A DNA stretch of 64,000 bases from Halobacteriovorax sp. GB3 (GTDB lineage Bacteria; Bdellovibrionota; Bacteriovoracia; Bacteriovoracales; Bacteriovoracaceae): the NCBI RefSeq assembly GCF_028649655.1, contig NZ_JAQSLN010000001.1:372001-436000 (forward strand), in the 5' to 3' direction. The notes beneath the pieces were generated by a model, which worked only from the letters and a program-made list of their open reading frames with translations, was not told the origin of the DNA and did no database searches. A program made the position numbers and the translations under genes. Below are positions 33,204 through 40,576 of this stretch, piece after piece. Every line of letters starts with the position of its first letter. Positions within the stretch are counted from its first letter, which is position 1.

Positions 33204-33237
33204 AAGAATAAGAAAGAAGGAGTTATCTTCACTCCTT
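33204..33237 (-). terminator. Hairpin attenuator between pilin genes and chaperone
   Basis: A perfect seven-base stem, AAGGAGT/ACTCCTT with a seven-base loop, covers the stop codon of the 102-residue gene. On the minus strand it is followed by CTTTCTTATTCTT, a T-rich though not pure T tail. It probably reduces readthrough into chaperone and usher. Confidence 0.6.
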
Positions 33238-33544
33238 AGTTATTCATTATATTAAGAGTAAGTGATCTTTTAAAGCTCTTTTCTTTGCTTTTTAGAACAA
33301 TCTGATAATTATTTTGATTAATTTTTTGAAGTTTCCATTTCTTTGAATGGGAGTGAAGAGAGACTTTGAATTTTTGTCTCATATTATTCTCAGTAGAGAT
33401 AAAGATGGTATTTTTTCTTTTGAGATATTGGGCCTTCGCTTCAAGAGTTCCTTGCACTTGGGCCCTCAAATAGAGGTTACCGCTCGTTGAGGCAAGTGAG
33501 GTGAGGGCAATCATGAATAGGGATATAAAAAAAACCGACTTCAT
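33236..33544 (-). CDS. Small minor pilin-like subunit
   Basis: A 102-residue exported protein (signal peptide about residues 1-19) in the pilus operon. The mature N-terminus SGNLYLRAQVQGTLEAKAQ resembles the GTLTLRGVVQELLSIDVQAE start of the major pilin, consistent with a donor strand. The body is short, very basic (many Lys) and half the size of a usual pilin, so it may be a terminating or anchoring subunit, or a shrunken relic. No Shine-Dalgarno sequence precedes its ATG, which sits in the loop of an intrinsic terminator, so expression should be low. Confidence 0.6.
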   Translation of the reverse strand: MKSVFFISLFMIALTSLASTSGNLYLRAQVQGTLEAKAQYLKRKNTIFISTENNMRQKFKVSLHSHSKKWKLQKINQNNYQIVLKSKEKSFKRSLTLNIMNN

Positions 33545-33551
33545 TAGTCGG
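33527..33551 (-). terminator. Pilin terminator with next start codon in its loop
   Basis: On the minus strand CCGACT-AATGA-AGTCGG is followed by eight T residues: a strong intrinsic terminator 30 bases after the major pilin stop. The loop contains the ATG of the following 102-residue gene, and the T-run encodes its first phenylalanines. Readthrough is therefore needed for everything downstream, and folding would mask the start. Confidence 0.85.
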
Positions 33552-33581
33552 CTTTTCGGTATAAAATTTAAAAGACTTTAA

Positions 33582-34052
33582 TTAGTTTGCTGAGATTGTG
33601 AAGTAGACAGTGTCAGAGTATTCACCAGCAACAAGAGCTGTTTGAGCTTGACCAGTATAAGAGATCGTTACATCTTTATCTTCGTCATAATTTCCAGCAG
33701 TTGTTGTTGAGAAATCAGATCCTGAAGATAGATCAACAGTATTTGTTCCATATTTCATCGTATATGTTACTGAACCAACTCCACTGCCGTCTTCGTGGTT
33801 AAGTTTCCCAGAGTTTTGAGATTCTACACGTACTTTATATCCCGTCTTAGAGTTTGATACTTCATTAACTGTAGCGACCTTTAGATCAGTTTGTGACTGA
33901 GTAAGGTCCAGTTGAGTTGCAACACTTTCTGCTTGAACATCAATTGAAAGAAGTTCCTGAACGACACCTCTTAGTGTCAGAGTGCCTTGAGTGGCAGCGA
34001 ATGATGTTGAAGCTGTAAGGGCGATAAGTAGGGCAAGTGCTGATTTTTTCAT
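33582..34052 (-). CDS. Major pilin subunit of chaperone-usher pilus
   Basis: A 156-residue exported protein with signal peptide MKKSALALLIALTASTSFA. The mature chain starts TQGTLTLRGVVQELLSIDV, an alternating hydrophobic donor-strand extension, and ends GEYSDTVYFTISAN, a typical last beta strand. It has no cysteines and is rich in Ser, Thr and Gly, like alternate or archaic pilins. The strong RBS (AGGAGAG) and ATG, first place after a sigma-54 promoter, and a terminator directly behind it mark it as the most highly expressed gene of the operon. It is probably the main shaft subunit used in attachment. Confidence 0.8.
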   Translation of the reverse strand: MKKSALALLIALTASTSFAATQGTLTLRGVVQELLSIDVQAESVATQLDLTQSQTDLKVATVNEVSNSKTGYKVRVESQNSGKLNHEDGSGVGSVTYTMKYGTNTVDLSSGSDFSTTTAGNYDEDKDVTISYTGQAQTALVAGEYSDTVYFTISAN

Positions 34053-34119
34053 TAGTCTCTCCTGTTGTTTTTAGATGATCTAGTTGTTTCGCTTGAGTGA
34101 TCATTTCCTAATTAATTCT

Positions 34120-34137
34120 ATGCAATCAGAGGGCCAA
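34120..34137 (-). promoter_or_regulatory. Sigma-54 promoter of the pilus operon
   Basis: On the minus strand TTGGCCCTCTGATTGCAT carries the invariant GG (-24) and GC (-12) exactly ten bases apart, with TGGC and TTGCA matching the sigma-54 consensus. The transcript would start near 34110, about 58 bases before the pilin ATG at 34052. Confidence 0.75.
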
Positions 34138-34153
34138 AGTTAAGGCAGGCAAG

Positions 34154-34217
34154 TTTTTAGACACTTGCGTTAATAAATTTAAGATATTGTGTAAAAACAG
34201 ATGATTAGTGTCTAAAA
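34154..34217. promoter_or_regulatory. Inverted pair of TTTTAGACACT sites, activator candidates
   Basis: TTTTAGACACT (34155-34165) and its exact reverse complement AGTGTCTAAAA (34207-34217) face each other upstream of the sigma-54 promoter, with centres 52 bases apart and about 50 and 100 bases from the expected start. This is the place where a sigma-54 enhancer-binding protein would sit. A related AGACAG/CTGTCT palindrome lies before the second sigma-54 promoter. Confidence 0.5.
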
Positions 34218-34368
34218 GTTAATCATGCTTAAACTAGATTGTTAGGAGAGCCTAACTTTAGATTTAAGTAAGAAAAGAAAGCTATATGCTTAAAATTTAG
34301 TTGGACGGGAGGCGGAATTAAGTTATTTTGCTCTTGTTAATTAAGTTTTAGAAAGTAAGGGGCAACCC

Positions 34369-34956
34369 ATGTTTAGTACAGTAAGCGTTAAAGAAATTTT
34401 CTCAGTGACACTGATTCTTTTTTCGGTCATCGATATCTTAGGGGCCATTCCAATTATCGTTGAACTTAGAAGAAGGGAAGGTCATATCGAGTCAGGAAAA
34501 GCGACAATCGTTGCAGGTTTACTGATGTTTCTTTTTCTCTTTATTGGTACTTCTATTTTAAAACTCTTTGGTGTGGATGTTGAGTCCTTTGCTGTTGCGG
34601 GGGCATTAATTATGTTCCTTTTAGGTCTTGAGATGGTTTTGAATATCGAAATTTTTAAACCCGATCCTGAGCAATCGTCTGGTAACTCAACAATTGTTCC
34701 TCTGGCCTTTCCCCTTCTTGCGGGAGCGGGAACGATGACGACACTCATCTCTTTAAGAGCTGAGTATGAGAAAGTTAATATCCTGGTAGGGGTTGTTATC
34801 AATCTTATTGTGGTTTATCTCGTTTTAAAGTCCTCTGGAAAGATCTCACGCATTCTAGGGCATTCTGGAACACTAGTTCTTAGAAAGGTCTTTGGAATCA
34901 TTCTTTTGGCCATCGCCATAAAATTAGCAAAAGGAAATTACACTCAGCTAATTTAG
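34369..34956 (+). CDS. MarC family integral membrane protein
   Basis: A 195-residue inner-membrane protein with six predicted membrane segments. LILFSVIDILGAIPIIVEL opens the family's first repeat and the second begins VPLAFPLLAGAGTMTTLISL, both diagnostic of MarC/YhgN proteins. The function of the family is unknown; a transport role has been supposed. RBS AAGGGG precedes the ATG. It lies between two sigma-54-controlled units but has no recognisable sigma-54 site of its own. Confidence 0.9.
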   Translation: MFSTVSVKEIFSVTLILFSVIDILGAIPIIVELRRREGHIESGKATIVAGLLMFLFLFIGTSILKLFGVDVESFAVAGALIMFLLGLEMVLNIEIFKPDPEQSSGNSTIVPLAFPLLAGAGTMTTLISLRAEYEKVNILVGVVINLIVVYLVLKSSGKISRILGHSGTLVLRKVFGIILLAIAIKLAKGNYTQLI

Positions 34957-34961
34957 AACAT

Positions 34962-34987
34962 CTGTCTTAAATTTAGACAGTATTTTT
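34962..34987. promoter_or_regulatory. CTGTCT/AGACAG palindrome, terminator or activator site
   Basis: CTGTCT (34962-34967) and AGACAG (34975-34980) form an inverted repeat five bases after the marC stop, followed by TATTTTT. It can act as a terminator for marC. It also shares TTTAGACA with the sites upstream of the pilus promoter and is centred about 75 bases before the start expected from the second sigma-54 promoter, so it may be an activator site. Confidence 0.45.
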
Positions 34988-35020
34988 AAAAAGGTATTCC
35001 TAATTTCAGATGATTAGCTC

Positions 35021-35036
35021 TGGCACAAAGCTTGCT
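35021..35036 (+). promoter_or_regulatory. Sigma-54 promoter, near-consensus
   Basis: TGGCACAAAGCTTGCT matches the sigma-54 consensus at all key positions: TGGCA, ten bases between GG and GC, and TTGCT. The expected start is near 35047, about 29 bases before the ATG at 35076. Confidence 0.85.
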
Positions 35037-35075
35037 TACAATTTAGTCATATTTTAAATTCAACAAAAGTTAATA

Positions 35076-36287
35076 ATGAAAGTATTTAGTATTTTAAGTT
35101 TAATCATTTTCTTACTCCCCCCAAGTGTATGGGCCAGTGAAGCTGATTTTATCAATCGCTTCACCGGCCTATTACAATTGTCGTTGAGATCAAGTGATGT
35201 CTTTATTAGTCATTACATTGATTGCTATGAGGGGAATGAAGAGGCATTAAAGTTAAAAGCTATTAAAGACACTGAGGCCTTCTGTAAAGATAAGCTCTTT
35301 GATAAAATGGACACCTATAAAGAGCAATATAGAGAAATGCGTATTCTTCTCTCTCTTGCTGAAACCTCATTTGAAGGTGACTCTCATCAATTGCATATCG
35401 ATTGGTTTATTGATCGCAAAAAAGATCAATATTTTCTTCCTCGATACATGAAGTTACATCCAACTCATCTGTTCTCTAAACTTGGAGATTTAGAAGAACT
35501 CTCTGATAGAGAAATTGATGAATCTATTTCTAGACTTAATCAGTACTTTAAAAAAGTTGCTTTAGAATACTTTGAAAAAGATTTAACGAATGAAGAGCTC
35601 AGAGAAAAAATTGTCGCTTTAAAAGATTTCGAGAGAGCTCTCTTTAGAAAGCATCTTCACTTTAAGTTCAAAAGTTTTAGAGAAGGTGTCATTAAGAAGT
35701 ACAATCAGCTACTGAAAAAAAGTCCAGTCATTGCTTTTATTGAAGATAAGGGCGAGGACATTACAAACAATGATATCAATGAGGCCTTCAAGAAAAATAG
35801 AGAGATCGTTAAAGAAGTTACTGAAGATGTTTTAAGCGATATTGATGAAGTGACGGAATATTCTGACTTGAGTATTTTTATGGGGTTTAAAAATCTCGTG
35901 GCCAGGCATCGCCAGCTTTTTCCTGAGGATGAGGCCTACCTTGATAAGACTGAGAAAATGTATCAAAGAAAGAATATGTTCATTCATGGCTCGATGGTTG
36001 GTGTAACCATTGGCGGTTATGCAATTTGTGAAATGATTAAAGTTCGAATGATTTTTAAGGGACTTTGTAAGTTTACTCTTGGTTTTGTTCCCAATGCTGT
36101 CTATGTCTATGTTGATGAGATGGAATTGGAGAGATTATTTAATGCCATGTTTGCCTCGGCCCATGGGGAAGTGGCACTTAGAAATGTCAATGAGCTCAAT
36201 GATCTTGAATTTGCACGTGCGTTAAGTTGGATATCTTTGCCCTTCTATACCGGTGCCCCAGAAATTATAGATTTCTTAAGGTTGTAG
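35076..36287 (+). CDS. Exported helical protein under sigma-54 control, unknown function
   Basis: A 403-residue protein that I do not recognise. A clear signal peptide (about residues 1-20, ending SVWAS) is followed by a charged helical region. A hydrophobic section at about residues 302-345 (including GSMVGVTIGGYAICEM and CKFTLGFVPNAVYVYV) may be one or two membrane segments or a buried hairpin. The remainder is helical and ends in FLRL. No catalytic motif is visible. No Shine-Dalgarno sequence lies before the ATG. Its near-perfect sigma-54 promoter, close to the pilus one, suggests it is made under the same condition; a structural or host-contact role is possible. Confidence 0.75.
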   Translation: MKVFSILSLIIFLLPPSVWASEADFINRFTGLLQLSLRSSDVFISHYIDCYEGNEEALKLKAIKDTEAFCKDKLFDKMDTYKEQYREMRILLSLAETSFEGDSHQLHIDWFIDRKKDQYFLPRYMKLHPTHLFSKLGDLEELSDREIDESISRLNQYFKKVALEYFEKDLTNEELREKIVALKDFERALFRKHLHFKFKSFREGVIKKYNQLLKKSPVIAFIEDKGEDITNNDINEAFKKNREIVKEVTEDVLSDIDEVTEYSDLSIFMGFKNLVARHRQLFPEDEAYLDKTEKMYQRKNMFIHGSMVGVTIGGYAICEMIKVRMIFKGLCKFTLGFVPNAVYVYVDEMELERLFNAMFASAHGEVALRNVNELNDLEFARALSWISLPFYTGAPEIIDFLRL

Positions 36288-36322
36288 TCTTTCTTAGCTT
36301 CTAATAATAATTCCTATCCGAA

Positions 36323-36342
36323 TTGTTAATATTCGTTAACAA
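36323..36342. promoter_or_regulatory. TTGTTAA/TTAACAA operator candidate
   Basis: A perfect seven-base inverted repeat with a six-base spacer lies 145 bases before the HTH gene at 36487, in a 199-base gap. It is a plausible operator for one of the two HTH regulators downstream. The remaining gap shows nothing further except a weak TATATT box and a strong RBS. Confidence 0.4.
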
Positions 36343-36486
36343 TCTAACTCTTTTAAACCTAATTCGTTGCAGCTATATTAAGAAATATTGATTTTGAATT
36401 CAGGGGAAAGGAATCAGTCTTGAAAATTTATTTGAAAGCGAATAAATTTACTTGAGGAGTATCGGAGTTACGAACAGGAGAAGCAA

Positions 36487-37329
36487 ATGATTCAAGAGGA
36501 AAGGGAAGCTGCCAAAAAAGCTGCCGGCGTCATTCGCTGTGCAAGAAAAATGAACAACCTGACTCAAACAGATATCTCAGAGATGCTTAAAATCTCTCAG
36601 GGGACTGTTAGTAAGGTTGAAAGTGGGGACTTGATTTTAAGTTCATACCACTGGATGAGGTTCTGTGAAATTTGCGGAATTTCAATGGAGACAATCGGAA
36701 CGGGATACATTGAGCAATTTGGATACACGCAAGTGACTTCAAATCGTCGTATCGGAAAGTTTCAGCTCTCAGCAAGGTATGCCAATAATGCAGGAATGAA
36801 AGTAAGAGACTTTCTTCCTCTCATTGATGCCTTAAAGAATAATCTAGGAGAAAAGGATTGGAAGTCTTTTTCTAAGAAGCGATTCAAAATTGATGAAGAT
36901 TACTTTATCAATCTAGATCACCAGTTATCATTCTATTTTGTCCAAGATCTTATCGAAGAGATGATTAATCAGCACGTCGAAGTTTCTACTGAGATGATTG
37001 CCTCTTCGACCTCTCTTGAGAAGTTAAAGAAGCAAATTTCTACATTAAAGTCGAATCCATTTGACCAAATTAGGTTCCCTGATAAATACTGCCGTTATTT
37101 AAATGGAGACTTTAATTTGGTTCCAACAGATGAAAATGAAGACCGTATTCACTTTAAGTACATTGGAAAGAAGCACTTGAATGGTTTTAGAGTTAATCAA
37201 GAACTAGCGAACAAGTACTTCCAATACAAGCAGCAGTTTTTTGCACAGCTTTTACGTCCGTTGAATATCGACCTTCTCGATTCTAATGGACTAGAGGGGA
37301 GCTTTGTCGCTCATATTGCTCATTCATGA
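36487..37329 (+). CDS. XRE-type HTH regulator with large C-terminal domain, copy A
   Basis: A 280-residue protein. The N-terminal HTH (about residues 12-62) reads VIRCARKMNNLTQTDISEMLKISQGTVSKVESGDLILSSYHWMRFCEICGIS, a classic XRE/Cro type. The C-terminal 200 residues have no recognised domain; they contain a conserved-looking block DFLPLIDALKNNLGEKDWKSFSKKRFKIDEDYFINLDHQLSFYFVQDLIEEM and likely sense a signal or form dimers. It is coupled by a 4-base overlap to a related regulator. RBS AGGAGAAG precedes the ATG. The target is unknown. Confidence 0.8.
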   Translation: MIQEEREAAKKAAGVIRCARKMNNLTQTDISEMLKISQGTVSKVESGDLILSSYHWMRFCEICGISMETIGTGYIEQFGYTQVTSNRRIGKFQLSARYANNAGMKVRDFLPLIDALKNNLGEKDWKSFSKKRFKIDEDYFINLDHQLSFYFVQDLIEEMINQHVEVSTEMIASSTSLEKLKKQISTLKSNPFDQIRFPDKYCRYLNGDFNLVPTDENEDRIHFKYIGKKHLNGFRVNQELANKYFQYKQQFFAQLLRPLNIDLLDSNGLEGSFVAHIAHS

Positions 37330-38180
37330 ATATAGATGAATTTAATCGCAAAATTTGGTTCGAGGTAGATCGTTTAGGCGAATACCTCGAATGGTCTAAT
37401 GAAGATTTTGGCCATTACTTGAAGATGTCTCAATATGAGCTGAGTTCAAAGCGTGCCAACAATAGCGAGATCCCACTTTTAAATCTTACTCAGTTCTGTA
37501 GTGAACTTGGAATTTCTATTGACCTACTCCTCTCTGGAGAAGTCGATTTAGAGTGGCTGAAATATCAAAGACAAGGAAAGCGCTTCCATATTCCAAGCAA
37601 GTATAAAGAGGGAAGCTTTTCAAAAATCAGAACTTCTTCAAATGTTTTAAAATATCTCGATGATCACTATCTCGCTCAATCGGAATTTCTTTTAAAAAGA
37701 CTAGGGCTTTCGCGAGAGATGTTCCTCACGGGCGATGAAAGTATCAGTATTAATTGTCTTGTTGAGATGACCAATTACCTCAAGACACAAAAAATGAAAG
37801 AAGATGAATTCATTAATATTGGATTCGCTTCATTTGAAGATAATAAAGGGAGTCTCTTTGCTAAAAAGCTTTCAGAGTTCTCTTGTGCTAAAGAGATTAT
37901 CGAAGCTGTTATTTATGAGAACTCTACTTCCTATGATTTAAATTTTCGCTATGAAATAGAGGAAATGAATAGTCGCTATACCATTATTTCAGAAAGGCCA
38001 ACTCAAGAGGCGCAAGATGCCCTGTCTCGTTTAAAAGTTGGTACTTACGAGACAGAGCTTATTAAAAGTGGTGTCTTGCGTGGACTACCTCGTTATATTG
38101 ATCAAAAAGAACTCGATGGCTTTATTGTAAGTTCTGTTCACAAGGGTCACGATAAAACTCGCTATCAGCTAAATTTTTAA
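37326..38180 (+). CDS. HTH-like regulator, paralogue copy B
   Basis: A 284-residue protein built like its upstream neighbour: an N-terminal HTH-like region (GEYLEWSNEDFGHYLKMSQYELSSKRANNSEIPLLNLTQFCSELGIS) followed by a C-terminal domain with KYLDDHYLAQSEFLLKRLGLSREMFLTGDESISINCLVEMTNYL, which aligns by eye with the matching block in copy A. The HTH is degenerate in the turn, so it may not bind DNA alone. The two genes overlap by four bases (ATGA), which suggests a heteromeric regulator. Its last codon overlaps the convergent gene at TTAA. Confidence 0.75.
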   Translation: MNIDEFNRKIWFEVDRLGEYLEWSNEDFGHYLKMSQYELSSKRANNSEIPLLNLTQFCSELGISIDLLLSGEVDLEWLKYQRQGKRFHIPSKYKEGSFSKIRTSSNVLKYLDDHYLAQSEFLLKRLGLSREMFLTGDESISINCLVEMTNYLKTQKMKEDEFINIGFASFEDNKGSLFAKKLSEFSCAKEIIEAVIYENSTSYDLNFRYEIEEMNSRYTIISERPTQEAQDALSRLKVGTYETELIKSGVLRGLPRYIDQKELDGFIVSSVHKGHDKTRYQLNF

Positions 38181-38920
38181 GCTGCGCGCTTGAGTAATTT
38201 CAATTCTTTCTTACTTGATATCACAGTCTTATTATCCCATATGTCTTTAAATTTTTCGGCCATTTCAAGAGCGTAAGGATGATCAAGTCTTGATAGTCGC
38301 ATTAAGCGTACTTGTTCTTCAAAAAGAGAGTACTGACTAATGAGAGGGAGATCTTCTCCTTTGTTCTGGATTCTCTCATATCCCCAGGAAGAGAAGAATT
38401 GGTCGGTCTTGTATTTTACAACTCCTGAAGAGTAGACGATATCGCTTTTGAATTCTTTATGAAAATTAACGTGAGAACAAATAAAAAGCTCCTTTAAATG
38501 CTCTGTTATTGCTCTGTCTTTTCTTAGTGAGGGAAGGATTGTGTAGGATGAGTCCCAGCGAGCTTGTAATCCTTTTTTATCTGCTTGCTCTAATTCATTC
38601 ACAATGATTTGAGAGTGCACATTTGCTTTTGATGAATTTAAAAGCGAAAGCAATGGAAATTGAATTCGGTGGAACTCACTTCTTTGCGGTGTGATTGATT
38701 TAAAACCGGCGACAGGGAGATATCTTTCACCGTATTTAAAACACATTAAAATATGAGTAGCGATGAAATCAGCGGTATCGACAGGGAGTACACCATATTG
38801 ATAGCCCGTTTTAAAGCCATCAACTTTAAGTTGAACCGTATCGTTTAAAATATCACGTGTTCGGGGGTCGTGTAGTGTGTCGTATGGGCAATCGAGAACA
38901 ACGATATGAAAATCTAGCAT
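38177..38920 (-). CDS. Unknown cytoplasmic protein, possible N-acyltransferase fold
   Basis: A 247-residue protein that I do not recognise with confidence. It lacks a signal peptide. A mid-part segment, GVLPVDTADFIATHILMCFKYGERYLPVAGFKSITPQRSEF, recalls the substrate/acyl-CoA region of GNAT-type enzymes such as autoinducer or N-acyl amino acid synthases, but without a decisive motif. It follows the methyltransferase at 38947 by 26 bases on the same strand with RBS GAGG, so the two probably form an operon. Confidence 0.6.
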   Translation of the reverse strand: MLDFHIVVLDCPYDTLHDPRTRDILNDTVQLKVDGFKTGYQYGVLPVDTADFIATHILMCFKYGERYLPVAGFKSITPQRSEFHRIQFPLLSLLNSSKANVHSQIIVNELEQADKKGLQARWDSSYTILPSLRKDRAITEHLKELFICSHVNFHKEFKSDIVYSSGVVKYKTDQFFSSWGYERIQNKGEDLPLISQYSLFEEQVRLMRLSRLDHPYALEMAEKFKDIWDNKTVISSKKELKLLKRAA

Positions 38921-38946
38921 TGAAACCTCTTTTGTGTGTCTATTTT

Positions 38947-39729
38947 TTAGAAAGTTGCTGAAGCAATAAATTTATTAAGAAAGAGAGTGGACTCATCCTT
39001 CTTTTGTTCCTCAATATAGAGTTTGCAAAAACGTTCATAGTCTTCATGGGAACCAAGTGCTGATGTTAATTCTTCTTTTGCGAGATGAAGTCTTTGAATA
39101 TTATTTTCAAGTTCTAGTTGTCGCTGAATCCCTTGGAAGGTGTGAGATGTCATGGTCCATTTAATATTTTTAAATCCTGCTTTTTTTAAGTAAATTGATA
39201 ATTTTCTTCCAGCAAAGAGATCGACTGTCAGATTTCTTCTGAGTGTTTCAATATAAGATTGAAGTTCAGCATTTTCACTCCAAAGGTTGATAAAGCAGCC
39301 ATCAGTATCGACAAGGCAAATCTGACCATTTGGATTTAGGACTCGTCTAAACTCTTCTGTTACCTCAACAGGGTGACTGAGGTATTCATAAACAAAGCGG
39401 CAAAAAATAAAATCATAAGAATGGTCGGGTTGATCTATTTTTAATAGATCACTATGGAAGTAGTTAATCCTAGAATTTGGATCTGTATTTTGAGCTTGCT
39501 TCAATCTGAGCTCGGAAAAGTCGCAGGCATGAATTTCTGAGTTGGGTAGAGTTGATTCTAAATAGCGTGAGACCATTCCTGTACCACAGCCTGCATCTAA
39601 AATCTTTTTCTTGTTTCTTAGAGAAAAGTTTCTAAGTTCTTCTTTGTAGCAATAACCGTCGATAAGACTTTGTTTCTCAAGTCGAGAATACTCTTCACTC
39701 TTATCCATAATGTAATTTGGTGAACGCAT
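38947..39729 (-). CDS. SAM-dependent methyltransferase
   Basis: A 260-residue class I methyltransferase. Motif I is ILDAGCGTGMVSRYLE, the acidic strand-2 motif IHACDFSELRLKQAQ, the post-I Asp in YFHSDLLKIDQPDHSYDFIFCRFVYEYLSHP, and the closing RRVLNPNGQICLVDTDG. This is the Methyltransf_25/UbiE-like group of small-molecule methylases; the substrate is unknown. RBS GAGGG overlaps a GGGCCC palindrome just before the ATG. It is the first gene of a two-gene unit with 38177. Confidence 0.88.
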   Translation of the reverse strand: MRSPNYIMDKSEEYSRLEKQSLIDGYCYKEELRNFSLRNKKKILDAGCGTGMVSRYLESTLPNSEIHACDFSELRLKQAQNTDPNSRINYFHSDLLKIDQPDHSYDFIFCRFVYEYLSHPVEVTEEFRRVLNPNGQICLVDTDGCFINLWSENAELQSYIETLRRNLTVDLFAGRKLSIYLKKAGFKNIKWTMTSHTFQGIQRQLELENNIQRLHLAKEELTSALGSHEDYERFCKLYIEEQKKDESTLFLNKFIASATF

Positions 39730-39808
39730 GGAGGGCCCTCTTTTTTTGGATATTATTAGGATTTAAATAATATCGGAGCCCTTTGTACTTATTTTTAATA
39801 GTTTTTAT

Positions 39809-40570
39809 TTATGAAAGAAAAATTTTAGTGATTTCAATTATTTGATCTGGAGCTTCTATGTGAGGATAGTGACCTGACTCTTTGATAAGTTTGAAATCTA
39901 GATTACGGTTTAGGTTAATGATGGGGTCGTGTATCGAATAGAGAACAAGAGAGTTCTTCTCATCAAAATTTTCTATGAGCTCTAGGGGAGCTGAGGCCCT
40001 GATGGCCAAGTAGGAATTGATATTAAAACTATACTCATCAGTGAGAAAAGAATAGTAAGCGGCCATAACATCTTTATTTACCCAATAGTTGAGAAAGAGC
40101 TCTTGGTAAGTTCCAACTATTCCTAGTGCTTGAATTCTTATTTCATCAAAACTTCTAGTAAAACTTTGAGTTAGTTGTTGTAATTGATCATACTTATCTT
40201 TGTCTTCTCGCTCAAAATGATCTTTTGCGAGCTTAATAATATTTAAGTCTGTATTTAACGGTTCTAGGTCGGGACAGATGTAGATGACTTTTTGGTTTTT
40301 AAGACCCAATTTCTTAATGAGTGCCAGTGCATATTGAGCACCAAAAGAGTGGGCAATAAGAACTGGAGGATTTTGAAATTGTTGAAACTCCTTAACTAGA
40401 CTTTCGATGGCGATGTCGAATGAAACTTCCTTGACTTCATCTCTTATTTCAGAGGGCTCATTCCAAAAAGTGATTCTAAGATCGTTAGATCGAAACTTCG
40501 ATTCGATCATTCTCTCATCTGCATGTGAATTAAGACCTGGTCCGCCATGGATAAATAGTAGATTCTTCAT
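39809..40570 (-). CDS. Alpha/beta hydrolase
   Basis: A 253-residue alpha/beta hydrolase. The oxyanion-hole motif is LFIHGGPGLNSHADE, the nucleophile elbow AHSFGAQYAL (Ser in SFG), an acidic candidate in YSIHDPIIN and the catalytic His in ESGHYPHIEAPD. HGGPG recalls proline-iminopeptidase-like enzymes. There is no signal peptide. The start is taken as the ATG at 40570; the TTG at 40585 gives a five-residue longer frame. A strong promoter ends six bases before the ATG and no RBS is present, so the mRNA may be leaderless. Confidence 0.85.
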   Translation of the reverse strand: MKNLLFIHGGPGLNSHADERMIESKFRSNDLRITFWNEPSEIRDEVKEVSFDIAIESLVKEFQQFQNPPVLIAHSFGAQYALALIKKLGLKNQKVIYICPDLEPLNTDLNIIKLAKDHFEREDKDKYDQLQQLTQSFTRSFDEIRIQALGIVGTYQELFLNYWVNKDVMAAYYSFLTDEYSFNINSYLAIRASAPLELIENFDEKNSLVLYSIHDPIINLNRNLDFKLIKESGHYPHIEAPDQIIEITKIFLS

Positions 40571-40576
40571 AGGCCA

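Larger units (their letters stand above)
34053..34368. other. 316-base regulatory gap between pilin and marC
   Basis: This gene-free stretch holds the sigma-54 promoter for the pilus operon at 34120-34137, two facing copies of TTTTAGACACT at 34155 and 34207, and an ATGATTA/TAATCAT inverted repeat (34201-34226) around the second copy. Toward marC there is AAGGGG before the ATG but no clear promoter. Confidence 0.7.

Noticed and set aside
36420-36455. Eleven-codon TTG-started frame before the HTH pair
   Set aside because: It has a rough GGAAAGG upstream, but it is too short and uses a rare start; there is no support for a real leader peptide.
38177-38920. Autoinducer (homoserine-lactone) synthase
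   Set aside because: One segment recalls acyltransferase folds, but the hallmark residues of LuxI proteins are not evident and no LuxR-type partner lies nearby.
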